Made by a program: the position numbers and the translations under genes. The notes under the pieces were generated by a model. The model did not search any database, had not been told where the DNA came from, and saw only the letters and a list, made by a program, of their open reading frames with translations. From positions 62,001 to 126,000 of the forward strand of contig CAMLKG010000008.1 in assembly GCA_946480695.1 (NCBI GenBank): a stretch of DNA of 64,000 nt, written 5' to 3'. This document shows positions 1-9,195 of this stretch, piece by piece. How positions within the stretch are numbered: the stretch's first letter is position 1; the number at the start of each line of letters is the position of its first letter. This DNA comes from an uncultured Cellvibrio sp. (GTDB lineage Bacteria > Pseudomonadota > Gammaproteobacteria > Pseudomonadales > Cellvibrionaceae).

Positions 1-903
1 CTGAATGGCGAACCGGTTTTTTTGCGCGGCATTTCAGTGCATGAAGAATATTCTGCAAATGGCGGAGGCCGCGTAAAAAACGCGCGGGAAGCGCAACAAC
101 TATTAAATTGGGCCAAAAACCTCAATGCGAATTTTGTTCGCCTCGCCCACTACCCGCACAACGAAGATATGGTGCGACTCGCTGATCAAATGGGGTTACT
201 GGTGTGGTCGGAAATTCCGGTGTACTGGACCATCAACTGGACTAACGAAGCGACCTACCACAATGCGGAAGCACAATTGTCCGCGATGATTGAGCGCGAT
301 AAAAACCGTGCGGCGGTCATCATCTGGTCACTCGCCAACGAGACCCCCGTATCGGAGGCACGTAATAAATTCCTCGCCCGGCTTGCAGCAAAAGCGCGCA
401 GTCTGGATAACACCCGTCTCCTCAGCGCCGCACTGGAAAAACACTACCGCACCGATAATGCGAATATTGCCGTCGTGGAAGATCCGTTAGCCGAGTACCT
501 GGATTTGGTCAGCTTTAACCAATACATCGGCTGGTACGATGGTGCACCGGAAAAAATTGACCGTATCACCTGGGAGATCAATTACAACAAACCGGTATTT
601 ATCAGCGAATTCGGTGGCGACGCGCGCGCGGGCAACCACGGCGAGGTCAATGAAATATTCACCGAAGAGTTCCAGGAAGACCTTTATATAAAAACCTTGA
701 AAATGCTTGATGGGATTGATGGCTTTGTCGGCACCTCTCCCTGGATACTCACCGATTTCCGTTCGCCGCGCCGTCATTTGCCAGGCATACAAGACGAATT
801 TAATCGCAAGGGAATTTATTCAAATACCGGGGACGCGAAAAAAGCATTTTTTGTATTGCGTAACTTCTACAACCAAAAAACAACGCAAAAACGCCTGCAA
901 TGA
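1..903 (+). CDS. GH2 glycosidase (beta-glucuronidase/beta-galactosidase type), 3' part
   Basis: The reading frame is open from base 1, so the gene starts left of the window and only the C-terminal (beta/alpha)8 barrel is seen (300 codons). The GH2 signature regions are clear: LRGISVHEE near the start, FVRLAHYPH, the acid/base glutamate in WSLANE (about residue 117 of the visible part), and the nucleophile glutamate in ISEFGGDA (about 204). In GH2 enzymes these residues carry out retaining hydrolysis of beta-linked sugars. The sequence style is closest to beta-glucuronidases, but the N-terminal domains needed to judge substrate are missing. It points toward the following locus but is separated from it by over 500 bases, so a shared role is not shown. 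Confidence 0.85.
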   Translation: MNGEPVFLRGISVHEEYSANGGGRVKNAREAQQLLNWAKNLNANFVRLAHYPHNEDMVRLADQMGLLVWSEIPVYWTINWTNEATYHNAEAQLSAMIERDKNRAAVIIWSLANETPVSEARNKFLARLAAKARSLDNTRLLSAALEKHYRTDNANIAVVEDPLAEYLDLVSFNQYIGWYDGAPEKIDRITWEINYNKPVFISEFGGDARAGNHGEVNEIFTEEFQEDLYIKTLKMLDGIDGFVGTSPWILTDFRSPRRHLPGIQDEFNRKGIYSNTGDAKKAFFVLRNFYNQKTTQKRLQ

Positions 904-948
904 TTATTCACCAGGCTCCGCAGCAATGAACCTGCCATGCCTGGAGCC

Positions 949-965
949 GCCGGGTAACTCCCGGC
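949..965. terminator. Short hairpin downstream of the GH2 gene
   Basis: GCCGGG, a 5-base loop TAACT, then CCCGGC form a perfect 6-bp stem 45 bases after the GH2 stop. There is no T-run on either strand, so it is a weak terminator candidate at best. Confidence 0.3.
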
Positions 966-988
966 ACACATCTGGACTGCCAGCAAAA

Positions 989-1162
989 TCATTCGGCTTT
1001 ATCATTGATTTTTAACAACCCCGCCCAAAAACAAAATTCAAACACCAACGCGATTGCCAAAAAAGTACCGGTCGCCGCAGAAAAATTCAATTTATAAAAA
1101 ATGCCGGCCCCAAGGCACAGCAATAGCAAAATCGACCACTTGGCGCTTCTACTCATGGACAT
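989..1162 (-). CDS. Small membrane protein, two predicted membrane segments
   Basis: A 57-residue protein (MSMSRSAKW...) with two hydrophobic stretches, roughly residues 9-26 and 31-49, joined by a short polar turn, ending in a charged tail. I start it at base 1162 because GGAG lies 9 bases upstream; an in-frame ATG at 1177 has no such site. I do not recognise the family. Its location between two plus-strand genes and its hydrophobic pattern are the only arguments for it being real. Confidence 0.5.
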   Translation of the reverse strand: MSMSRSAKWSILLLLCLGAGIFYKLNFSAATGTFLAIALVFEFCFWAGLLKINDKAE

Positions 1163-1462
1163 TAATAATATCTCCATTCCGCTAATGAATTATTACCTGC
1201 CTTACATCAAGCACATATATTGATCACCATTCTATGCAACTGGTTATTAAAATTACATTCCCGCTGGATTAAAGCGATAAGGAGCCACGGCTGATAGCGA
1301 TTATTCGACAAATCCGGCATTGCTAAAATCTTTTGATCTATTGTATGGAATATTAAAAAAAATTGTCCTCTCACGCTTCAACACTCCAAATAGAGGCTGC
1401 TATATTCATCAGCGACTAACCGGGTGACTACCCAAAGGATTTTTCCCGAAGGAATAATGTTT
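1163..1462 (+). other. Gene-free stretch upstream of the cyclic-di-GMP gene
   Basis: About 300 AT-rich bases without a convincing reading frame. It should hold the promoter of the GGDEF-EAL gene. At 1341 the bases TTGTATGGAATATTA resemble the TTGTATGACAA boxes found farther along, but the second half does not match, so I do not call it an operator. Confidence 0.4.
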
Positions 1463-4258
1463 ATGACCACCGACTCCTCTTTGGATACCGCCAAACTCTA
1501 TGCTCGTGCGCGCGCTGAATGGCAGCAAGGGCTTCCACGCAAGGACAGGCATCCAGCAGTATTATCCCCCCAACAAGAATTGCAAATTTATAAACTCGCC
1601 ACCGAAATCCAATACAAGGAAATGGAAGCCCTGGAGCAAAAACTAACGGAATTGTTAAACGTGGAATCCGAAGAACTGGAAGATTTACGCACCAGTGCAC
1701 GCATTTTGGAAGCATCGCAAACCATCGCCAAAGTGGGTGGAGTGGAAATGCATGTTCCCACGCGCAACATTTATTGGACCGCAGAAACCTATCGTATCCA
1801 TGACACCACGCCCGAGGAATACAACCCGACACTGGACGAAAGTTTTTCGCTTTACCTGCCGGGTTCACGTGAGCGAATCACCGAGGCCCTTGAGCGCGCC
1901 ATGAAAACCGGCGAGGTCTTTGACATTGAGTTGGAAAAATATACCTTCAAAGGGCGGAAAATTGATATACGCACCACTTGCAGGCCACATTTTGAAAATG
2001 GAAAACTGGTGCGGCTAACCGGTATTTTCCAGGATATTACCGAACGTAAACAGGCGGAGCGACGCCACCAGCACCACAATCGTATCCTTGAAATGCTGCT
2101 CGCCAAAGTGTCGCTGCCGGAAATCCTTAAAACAATTACCAATGATGTCGAGAAATTAATTCCCGATTGCATGTGCAGTATTATGTTGCTGGACAGTGAT
2201 GGCCAGCATTTGCACAACGGTGCAGCACACAGCCTGCCGGACTTTTTCCTGAAAGCGATTGATTGCTTACCCGTCGGTGCGGGTATGGGCGTATGCGGCA
2301 GCGCCGCCTTTTTTCGCCATAGGGTAATTATTCCCGATGTGCACAGCCATCCCTGGACCGCCGCGTTCAGTGAACTGGCGCGGGAAGCGGGCATTGCCGC
2401 TTGCTGGTCGGAACCTATCTTTTCGGCACAGGGCCAAGTGCTGGGCACGTTTGCCCTTTATATCAAGCAAGCACGCAATCCCGACGATTACGACATTAAT
2501 TTAATCGAGAGCGAAGCCCGGTTGACCTCACTGGCCATAGAACAAAGCCATTCCGAATCGCGCCTGCAATTGGCGGCGAGTGTATTTACCCATGCGCGCG
2601 AAGGAATTGTAATTACCGATACCCAGGGCAACATCATCGAAGTTAACGAAGTGTTTACCGATATTACCGGCTACAACCGCGGCGATGTGCTAGGGAAAAA
2701 TCCGCGCATTTTACAATCCGGTTTACATGACCGGGAATTTTACGCGGGGTTGTGGCACAGCCTGATTGATACCGGTAATTGGCATGGTGAGGTATGGAAC
2801 CGCCGCAAAAACGGTGAACTCTACGCCGCTATGATGGCGATCAGCACGGTACAGGATACGCATGGTATCACCCAGAATTACGTGAGTTTATTTACCGATA
2901 TAACGCCACTTAAGGAACATCAACGGCAACTGGAATATATCGCCCATTACGATGCGCTCACCGGCTTGCCCAACCGGGTTTTACTCGCCGACCGCTTGAA
3001 ACAGGCCATGGCACGCAGCCATCGCAACGGCCGCTCGCTCGCCGTGCTTTACCTGGACCTGGATGGATTTAAAACTGTCAATGACCAGCACGGCCATGAC
3101 ACCGGCGATCAATTACTGGTTAATATTGCCCATCGCTTAAAAGAAGTTTTGCGCGAAGGCGATACCCTGGCGCGCATCGGTGGTGATGAATTTATCGTGG
3201 TGATGGCCGACCTGGATCAACCTTCCGATTACGAAGCCGTGCTAACACGCTTGCTCAATGTCGCGGCCGAGCCCGTGGCATTAAATCAAAATTTATTGCG
3301 CGTATCCGCGAGCATCGGTGCCACCGTATTTCCACAGGATGGTGTCGATGCCGATCAATTGCTGCGTCACGCCGACCAAGCCATGTACGTTGCCAAGCAA
3401 GCCGGTAAAAACTGTTATCACTTATTTGATGTAGCCAAAGACATCGCGGTAAAAACCCAGCGCGAATCTATTGAGCGTATTCGCCTCGCGCTTGACCACA
3501 ATGAATTTATTTTATTCTACCAACCCAAAGTCAATATGCGCACCGGCGCTATCATCGGGGTCGAAGCCCTGGTGCGCTGGCAACATCCGGAACGTGGCAT
3601 TTTATCCCCGGCGCTTTTTTTACCTGTCATTGAAAACCATCCGCTTGGTATTGAATTGGGTAACTGGGTCATTAATGAAGCGCTGTCACAAATCGGGCAC
3701 TGGCAAACACTTGGGCTTTCGATACCCGTGAGTGTCAATATAGGTGCGCTGCAATTGCAACGCAGTGAATTTGTAACGCAGCTTGCGCAACAACTGGCCG
3801 CGCACCCACAGGTACCCCCGGCGTTTTTGCAGTTGGAAATTGTGGAGACCAGCGCACTTGAAGACATAGCCGACGTGGCCGACACCATGCGTCGCTGCCG
3901 CGACCTGGGTGTCAGTTTTGCGGTGGACGACTTCGGCACGGGTTATTCATCCTTGACCTATTTAAAACGATTGCCCGCCGAATTATTAAAGATCGACCAA
4001 ACCTTTGTGCGCGATATGCTGGATGACGCGGATGACCTCGCCATCGTCAAAGGTGTCATCGGCCTCGCCAATGCGTTCCATCGCCACGTTATTGCCGAAG
4101 GCGTGGAATCCATTGCCCACGGTGAATTGTTGATTCCACTCGGCTGTGAATTGGCCCAGGGCTATGGTATCGCCCGCCCTATGCCCGCCGCCGATTTGCC
4201 CACCTGGGTGGCGAGCTGGAAACCCGCGCCGGCCTGGGCAAACAGCAGGCTTAATTGA
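1463..4258 (+). CDS. PAS-GAF-PAS-GGDEF-EAL cyclic-di-GMP signalling protein
   Basis: A 931-residue cytoplasmic sensor with no signal peptide or membrane segment. Order: PAS (about 55-185), GAF (about 205-355), PAS (about 365-490, with ITDTQGNIIEVNE), GGDEF (about 500-665) and EAL (about 675-925). The cyclase motif GGDEF is intact (573-577), and an inhibitory-site RxxD precedes it by five residues. The EAL motif is intact (701-703), as are the DDFGTGYSS segment (from 822), LKID, AEGVES and QGYG, so both catalytic domains could be active; the net direction cannot be told. Start: ATG at 1463 has AAGGA nine bases upstream; an upstream in-frame GTG at 1424 and an ATG at 1457 are less well placed. 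The next gene, a GntR regulator, starts 100 bases downstream on the same strand. Confidence 0.93.
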   Translation: MTTDSSLDTAKLYARARAEWQQGLPRKDRHPAVLSPQQELQIYKLATEIQYKEMEALEQKLTELLNVESEELEDLRTSARILEASQTIAKVGGVEMHVPTRNIYWTAETYRIHDTTPEEYNPTLDESFSLYLPGSRERITEALERAMKTGEVFDIELEKYTFKGRKIDIRTTCRPHFENGKLVRLTGIFQDITERKQAERRHQHHNRILEMLLAKVSLPEILKTITNDVEKLIPDCMCSIMLLDSDGQHLHNGAAHSLPDFFLKAIDCLPVGAGMGVCGSAAFFRHRVIIPDVHSHPWTAAFSELAREAGIAACWSEPIFSAQGQVLGTFALYIKQARNPDDYDINLIESEARLTSLAIEQSHSESRLQLAASVFTHAREGIVITDTQGNIIEVNEVFTDITGYNRGDVLGKNPRILQSGLHDREFYAGLWHSLIDTGNWHGEVWNRRKNGELYAAMMAISTVQDTHGITQNYVSLFTDITPLKEHQRQLEYIAHYDALTGLPNRVLLADRLKQAMARSHRNGRSLAVLYLDLDGFKTVNDQHGHDTGDQLLVNIAHRLKEVLREGDTLARIGGDEFIVVMADLDQPSDYEAVLTRLLNVAAEPVALNQNLLRVSASIGATVFPQDGVDADQLLRHADQAMYVAKQAGKNCYHLFDVAKDIAVKTQRESIERIRLALDHNEFILFYQPKVNMRTGAIIGVEALVRWQHPERGILSPALFLPVIENHPLGIELGNWVINEALSQIGHWQTLGLSIPVSVNIGALQLQRSEFVTQLAQQLAAHPQVPPAFLQLEIVETSALEDIADVADTMRRCRDLGVSFAVDDFGTGYSSLTYLKRLPAELLKIDQTFVRDMLDDADDLAIVKGVIGLANAFHRHVIAEGVESIAHGELLIPLGCELAQGYGIARPMPAADLPTWVASWKPAPAWANSRLN

Positions 4259-4302
4259 TGGATCATAGGCACGAAATTGGCTGGCTTTTGCGCAATCTTC
4301 AC

Positions 4303-4319
4303 ATTGTATTATTAACAAT
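4303..4319. promoter_or_regulatory. Palindrome upstream of the GntR regulator, possible autoregulatory site
   Basis: ATTGT, seven bases, ACAAT, lying 40 bases before the regulator start. The left half TTGTATTA matches the half-sites found at the arabinose promoters. Autoregulation is an inference from position and similarity. Confidence 0.4.
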
Positions 4320-4358
4320 AAATCGTTAATCTGCTGCCATCTTCGATCTTTAAGAGCA

Positions 4359-5081
4359 ATGACAACGATGGCAATCCTTGATCGCAACTTCAATCTTTCA
4401 CAACGCATGGTACAGGAACTGGGACGCACGATTATCTGCGGTGAATTTATTGATGACAGCCTGCCCACCGAAGCGGAACTCTGCGATAAATTCGGCGTAA
4501 GCCGCAGTGCGGTACGCGAAGCTGTAAAGATGTTATCGGCCAAAGGGTTAATTACCAGCAAGCCCCGTCAAGGTATTCGCATCCAGCCGGAAGACCAATG
4601 GAATATTTTTGATCCGGATTTATTGCGTTGGGTGTTGGAAAGCAAACCATCACTCCATGTGTTAAAAGAATTTTTGCAAGTGCGGATCGCCATTGAACCC
4701 GAAGCCGCTGCACTGGCTGCCCGCTATGCCGACCAATCCAAACTGGATGCCATTGAAAAAGCGCTCGAAGGCATGCGCAAAGCCGAAGGCAACAGCCAGG
4801 AAGACCTTGAAGCGGACATCGCTTTCCATGTGAGTATCCTGTACGCGAGCAACAATCGTTTTTATATTCGCCTGCGCGATTTTATTTCCACGGCCTTGCG
4901 TGTCAGCATCAGCCACACCAATCCCATCAAAGGCAACCACGAAGGCGTTGTGGAAGATCATTCCAAAGTGTTCAACGCCATTAAAAACCGCAACCCTGAA
5001 CGCGCACGCCAGGCAATGCTGGCATTAATTGATGAAGCCTTGAATTTTATTGAAGAAGCCATTGCCACGGAAAAAAAATAA
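4359..5081 (+). CDS. FadR-subfamily GntR transcriptional regulator
   Basis: A 240-residue DNA-binding protein. The N-terminal winged helix-turn-helix (about 12-72) has the GntR pattern LPTEAELCDKFGVSRSAVREAVKMLSxKG. The C-terminal FCD ligand domain (about 95-230) carries the Asp-x3-His pair in ADIAFH plus later histidines in SHTNP and EDHSKVF, the usual metal/ligand site of this subfamily. FadR-type regulators bind TnGTnnnACnA boxes, and such boxes recur at promoters of the arabinan genes in this window, so I infer it controls that locus, probably as a repressor released by an arabinose-derived ligand. Galactonate or glucarate regulators are the main alternatives. ATG at 4368 is an alternative start. 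A terminator follows directly. Confidence 0.9.
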   Translation: MTTMAILDRNFNLSQRMVQELGRTIICGEFIDDSLPTEAELCDKFGVSRSAVREAVKMLSAKGLITSKPRQGIRIQPEDQWNIFDPDLLRWVLESKPSLHVLKEFLQVRIAIEPEAAALAARYADQSKLDAIEKALEGMRKAEGNSQEDLEADIAFHVSILYASNNRFYIRLRDFISTALRVSISHTNPIKGNHEGVVEDHSKVFNAIKNRNPERARQAMLALIDEALNFIEEAIATEKK

Positions 5082-5104
5082 ATTTTTTAAATTTTTTAAA
5101 CCGT

Positions 5105-5138
5105 CAACGGCAGCCAAATGGCTGCCGTTGTTGTTTTA
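5105..5138 (+). terminator. Rho-independent terminator after the GntR gene
   Basis: CAACGGCAGCC, loop AAAT, GGCTGCCGTTG: a perfect 11-bp stem followed by TTGTTTTATT, 24 bases after the GntR stop. The convergent GH43 gene ends at 5202. Confidence 0.85.
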
Positions 5139-5201
5139 TTACCACTTGGGAATCCCCCCTCCAACCACGCGCGGAAGCAAGGAATAACCCGTCGGTTGAT
5201 C

Positions 5202-7106
5202 TTAATACACAGGCTTGACCTGGAAGCGTTGGCAATTGGAGTTCAGCCATTGCCCCTGCGCAAAATTAGTGTGGTTGGCCACGCCGCAATGCGCCAGGTC
5301 CATTACCAAATTGCTTTTACGATTCGACAGCTTAACCGTGCCGTCGGCCAGGAAATCCGCTTGCCATTGGGTATGGGTGTTACCGCAGGGTGACAACTCC
5401 AGGTTAGCTCCCGGAACAATGGATTTATTCGCTACACCCAAACAAAATTTAGCATTAGCCGCTAATTGGATGTGATAGAAACCTTGTTCAGCGTGGACAA
5501 ATATCCAACGCTGATTCGGCAGGTTTCTCCACTCGTCCTGCTCGATATTGGCTCCCGTTTTTGCAACGCCCGCGAAGCTGATTGATTTTCCGCTTTGCAC
5601 ACTGGTAATCGCAACTTCTTGCATTGGTTGGATACGCCACAAGCTGCATTCCGGTTTTTTCTCAATAAATTGCGGGACATCCTCTACGGATTTCGTTTCA
5701 TTTACCGGCCCTGGCTCCGCACAATCGCTGAATTGCAGCGTCTGTTTCGTGTAGGCATTCACGAGGCTTAACCAGCCCTGATGATGGGGAACCAATTGCC
5801 ACTGTTGGCACAACTGATTATGCCAGGGAGAGATTGACAACTTTCTATTGTCGGCTTTGCAATCCACCCCGCCCTGCGTTAAGAATTTTCCATCCTTATT
5901 CACCAGCCGATAGTTACCGCCGGTGGTGTAATCCAACACCCAACTGCTCATCAATTCATTATTGCAATTTGCGGCGGAAACTTTTCCGTTAACATCAAAT
6001 ACCACGCATTGGTGATTCGCTTTATTGGCCAACTGTACCTGTGTGCCTTGCACGTTGGTCACTAATGGGCCGTTTTCACCGGCGGGTGAAACCACCGGAA
6101 CACCGGCAGCAACCGGTTCACCGAAACGCGGGGTTCCATCATCATTCCAGGTAAATTTCTGCGCACGCAATGAGCGCGTCGCACTGCATCCTTCCAGTTC
6201 ATTGGCATTGCCGTGATAAATTAACCAGTCTTCACTGTTATCGGGTGATTTGAAAAAACCATTATGGCCCGGGCCGTAAACACCGTTAGCTTTACTGAAT
6301 ACCGGCTCGGGTGATTTTCTCCAGGCCCCCGGCGTTAATGGATCGCTGCCCACCAATTCCATTAAACCCAACTTATAATCCGGCGTATTGCAAAAGCTGG
6401 CGGAGTACACCATAAAAGTCCGGCCATTACGCTTTAAAATTTCAGGGCCTTCATTGACTTTCATCCCCGCTTTTTCCCACTCATGTTCGGGACGCGAAAT
6501 TAGTATTTTATCGCCGGTAATCGTCCAGGGATTTTTCATTTTAGCGATAAAAATAGATTGCTCGTCTTTCACCCATTCAGACCACAGCAAATAAAGCTGC
6601 CCATTGTGCTCCAGGTAATTGCCGTCAATGTTCCAGGTGTCCGGCATGGGCGAACCTTTGTAAGTGTAGGGTCCCAGCGGATCATCGCCCTGGCTTTCAA
6701 TCACGCTTAAATGTTGGCGGTCATAATTTTCGGCAATGCCGGAGGTGTAGATTACATACCAGCGATAGCCTTCCCCGGTTTTTAAACGATGGAATTCAAA
6801 CGCCCAGAAATTACAGCAGCGCTCCGCGTCACTTTCGGACCAGATATGAATGGGTGTGGCAGTCGCCAGCCCTGCAAGGGTTGGGGATTTACGCATGACT
6901 AATTGCGAGGTCCAGGTAGTCGTCGTCAAATAATAGTTGCCATTGAAATATTCCAGCCAGGGATCTGCGCCATTGGGAAAAATGGGATTGGTAAAACCAG
7001 GGGCATTTTGCACTTGTTGATGGGGGATGGTGTCCTCACTGGATTCCCTGGTTGCGCAACTGAACAAAAACAGTGGCAATAACAGGCCAGCTAATAATTT
7101 TTTCAT
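5202..7106 (-). CDS. GH43 lipoprotein with C-terminal ricin-type beta-trefoil repeats
   Basis: 634 residues. A lipoprotein signal ends in LFLFSC with the lipid-attachment cysteine at 17. The GH43 five-bladed propeller spans about 38-330: general base Asp48 in GADPW, the pKa-modulating aspartate in NIDGNYL, and the acid glutamate in VNEGPEIL. Residues about 345-634 are cysteine- and tryptophan-rich ricin-type lectin repeats (QQW, QRW and QRF motifs) that should bind sugars. The likely activity is release of alpha-L-arabinofuranose side chains or ends in the periplasm or at the outer membrane; substrate is inferred from the locus. It lies 69 bases downstream of the GH97 gene on the same strand, so the two may be co-transcribed. 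Confidence 0.85.
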   Translation of the reverse strand: MKKLLAGLLLPLFLFSCATRESSEDTIPHQQVQNAPGFTNPIFPNGADPWLEYFNGNYYLTTTTWTSQLVMRKSPTLAGLATATPIHIWSESDAERCCNFWAFEFHRLKTGEGYRWYVIYTSGIAENYDRQHLSVIESQGDDPLGPYTYKGSPMPDTWNIDGNYLEHNGQLYLLWSEWVKDEQSIFIAKMKNPWTITGDKILISRPEHEWEKAGMKVNEGPEILKRNGRTFMVYSASFCNTPDYKLGLMELVGSDPLTPGAWRKSPEPVFSKANGVYGPGHNGFFKSPDNSEDWLIYHGNANELEGCSATRSLRAQKFTWNDDGTPRFGEPVAAGVPVVSPAGENGPLVTNVQGTQVQLANKANHQCVVFDVNGKVSAANCNNELMSSWVLDYTTGGNYRLVNKDGKFLTQGGVDCKADNRKLSISPWHNQLCQQWQLVPHHQGWLSLVNAYTKQTLQFSDCAEPGPVNETKSVEDVPQFIEKKPECSLWRIQPMQEVAITSVQSGKSISFAGVAKTGANIEQDEWRNLPNQRWIFVHAEQGFYHIQLAANAKFCLGVANKSIVPGANLELSPCGNTHTQWQADFLADGTVKLSNRKSNLVMDLAHCGVANHTNFAQGQWLNSNCQRFQVKPVY

Positions 7107-7140
7107 TGTTGTTTCTCTCTCACTGTTTACATCATCCGCC

Positions 7141-7167
7141 GCAGCCTGGGGAAATTCCCCAAGCTGC
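7141..7167. terminator. Hairpin between the GH97 and GH43 genes
   Basis: GCAGCcTGGGGAA pairs with TTCCCCAaGCTGC with one mismatch. No T-run follows on the minus strand, so it may be an mRNA-stabilising or attenuating stem rather than a terminator. Confidence 0.35.
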
Positions 7168-7175
7168 GCAGATAC

Positions 7176-9125
7176 TTACTTCAATACCATCACAAATCCG
7201 GCGCTGGGCCTCAGGTCGATTGTTTGCGGAATGCTGCTATCGATTTTTTTATACGAAAAACTGCGCGCGGTCTCACCACTGGTAATCAGGTAACCGGTTT
7301 TGCCCCCTGCAAAACTTAAATCCAGAGACAACTGTTTGCTGCCCTTTTCAGCGTTAATGCCTGCGATATACCAGGTATCGCCCGCCCTGCGCGCAAGCAC
7401 GGCATATTTACCGGGATAACCATCAATAAATTTCAGGTCCTCCCATTCACGCGGTAATTCGCGCAAAAAATCTTTTACATAATCCGGCACTGTCGCCATG
7501 CCTGCGGGGATTTCCGCAAAATGTTGGATACCGGAAATCATCAATACCGCTTCAGCCAACTCAAACGAATTTTCGGTAACACGCCGGATACTGGGAATAT
7601 CGCCAAATACCATAGGCGTAAAATCCATGGGGTCAAATAAATTACGCGCGAATAATGCCGTTGCGACATGCTGTGCCACCGGGTCCTGGTCGGCCTGGGA
7701 GAAAGTCGTGAACTCGAATCCTTTTATGGATTCCATCGTCATCAAATTGGGATAGGTACGCTGCCAGCCACGCGGCAATGTGGCGCCATGGAAATTCACC
7801 AGGAGTTGATGGGCCGCCGCATCCTTAAGGATATCCAGGTAATACGCCATGAAGGATTGGCCATCACCGCCGAAGAAATCAATTTTCACGCCTTTCACGC
7901 CCAATTGTTGTAAACGCAAAAATTCGGCGCGGCGCTGCTCACGGGTTAACAGTTTGCCCTTGGGACTGTAGGGGGTCTGGTTCCAGGCACCGGATGAGTT
8001 GTACCACACCAAAACACCGATATTTTTTTGTGCGGCGTAAGCCACTAATTCCTTTAATTTTTCGTAGCCGATTTTTTTATCCCAATCCGCATCGATCAGG
8101 GTGTAATCCCAGTGCATATCAGCGGCGTAATCGATAAATTTTTTCTGCACATCAAAGGTTGTGAAATCATCTTTTAAAATTGCCCAACTCCAGGCGCTGT
8201 GGCCGGGTTTGATAAAACGCGTATCCATGGCGATTGCCGGTGCGGCCAAATCTGTTCCTAACGTGGACTCCATAACCTGTGCCAGCGAACCCAAGGCAAT
8301 AATCCGCCAAGGGGACTCCAGCCTGCCTTCGGTATGGGCAAGCAACGCACCTTTTTCACCCGCAGCGGAAATAAACACTTCGTCGTGTTGCGGCGCTGCC
8401 AACGTATATTGGTTAGTGCCGTTACCCGGTTGCAAATGGGAACCATGCCAGGTGCCATCCATAGCGGTTTCACTGATTGCCAACCAGTTTTCACCCGATT
8501 TAAACAGGGCCGGGAACACCCAGCCTTGCCCCAGGGTAGGTTCGGTGCCCGGCGCCACTTCAATTTGATAATGTTCTTCATAGGATGGATTGGTATTGCT
8601 CCAACCGGTTTGCGCCACGGCCATGGGTTGCAGCCAGGCTTTGCTGCCCGCTGCCAATTGGAAGCCCGTATGTTCCGCTACAAAGCTTTTACGGGGAATG
8701 CCGGTGTCATCTACCTGGTAGCGAAAAGCAACACCATCATCGGATACGCGAAATATCAGTTTTAATAGTTGTTGCTGCGCATTGCGAATAGAAAAAACCT
8801 GCTCATTGGCATGGTAGCGAATGTAACGTTTTTTACCGACGCGCATTTCATAGCTATCATCCACCCGGTTCACCGGCGATTGCTGCTGGATGGTTAAATT
8901 CCGGGTAAAGTCCGCCGCAGTGAGTTGCAGCCCCAGGGGCGATTCCAGGATCACCGGTTGCCCGGCACGCGCCACGCTATAGGCAAGCGTTTGTTGGGGT
9001 GTGATAAACACTTTTACGTGGATTTGCCGGTCGGGGCTGGTGAGTGGTTGCGGCGCTTTATGGTTGCACCCGGTGAGCGCGACCAACATCCCGATAAACC
9101 CAAATATCTTGCCTGTTATGCTCAT
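7176..9125 (-). CDS. GH97 lipoprotein, retaining type
   Basis: 649 residues with a lipoprotein signal (LVALTGC). It has the GH97 layout: N-terminal beta-sandwich (about 30-260), central (beta/alpha)8 barrel (about 270-540, starting at the GHSAWSW region) and a C-terminal sandwich ending in PSAGFVMVLK. VKIDFFGGDGQ carries an aspartate where retaining GH97 enzymes have their nucleophile; inverting GH97 alpha-glucosidases use glutamates instead. Retaining GH97 members are alpha-galactosidases, and some act on beta-L-arabinopyranosides, a stereochemically equivalent substrate. In an arabinan locus the latter is attractive but unproven. Start at 9125 because GAGG lies 5 bases upstream; the frame extends 16 codons further without a ribosome site. 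A terminator separates it from the gene before. Confidence 0.87.
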   Translation of the reverse strand: MSITGKIFGFIGMLVALTGCNHKAPQPLTSPDRQIHVKVFITPQQTLAYSVARAGQPVILESPLGLQLTAADFTRNLTIQQQSPVNRVDDSYEMRVGKKRYIRYHANEQVFSIRNAQQQLLKLIFRVSDDGVAFRYQVDDTGIPRKSFVAEHTGFQLAAGSKAWLQPMAVAQTGWSNTNPSYEEHYQIEVAPGTEPTLGQGWVFPALFKSGENWLAISETAMDGTWHGSHLQPGNGTNQYTLAAPQHDEVFISAAGEKGALLAHTEGRLESPWRIIALGSLAQVMESTLGTDLAAPAIAMDTRFIKPGHSAWSWAILKDDFTTFDVQKKFIDYAADMHWDYTLIDADWDKKIGYEKLKELVAYAAQKNIGVLVWYNSSGAWNQTPYSPKGKLLTREQRRAEFLRLQQLGVKGVKIDFFGGDGQSFMAYYLDILKDAAAHQLLVNFHGATLPRGWQRTYPNLMTMESIKGFEFTTFSQADQDPVAQHVATALFARNLFDPMDFTPMVFGDIPSIRRVTENSFELAEAVLMISGIQHFAEIPAGMATVPDYVKDFLRELPREWEDLKFIDGYPGKYAVLARRAGDTWYIAGINAEKGSKQLSLDLSFAGGKTGYLITSGETARSFSYKKIDSSIPQTIDLRPSAGFVMVLK

Positions 9126-9148
9126 GTTTACCTCTGTGATCAATACCT

Positions 9149-9185
9149 GGAAAAAAACTACAGCGCATATCAATGCGCCGTAGTT
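9149..9185 (-). terminator. Rho-independent terminator of the ricin-tailed endo-arabinanase
   Basis: Read on the minus strand, AACTACgGCGCAT and ATGCGCtGTAGTT form a 13-bp stem with one mismatch, followed by TTTTTTT. It lies 11 bases after the stop of the upstream gene, so the GH97 gene probably has its own promoter. Confidence 0.85.
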
Positions 9186-9195
9186 ACCCGACCGA

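Noticed and set aside
707..1015. Plus-strand frame overlapping the end of the GH2 gene
   Set aside because: It runs across the GH2 stop in another frame and has no domain or ribosome site.
1341..1355. Further FadR-type operator upstream of the GGDEF-EAL gene
   Set aside because: Only the left half TTGTATG matches; the right half is missing and a 7-base match is expected by chance in a window of this size.
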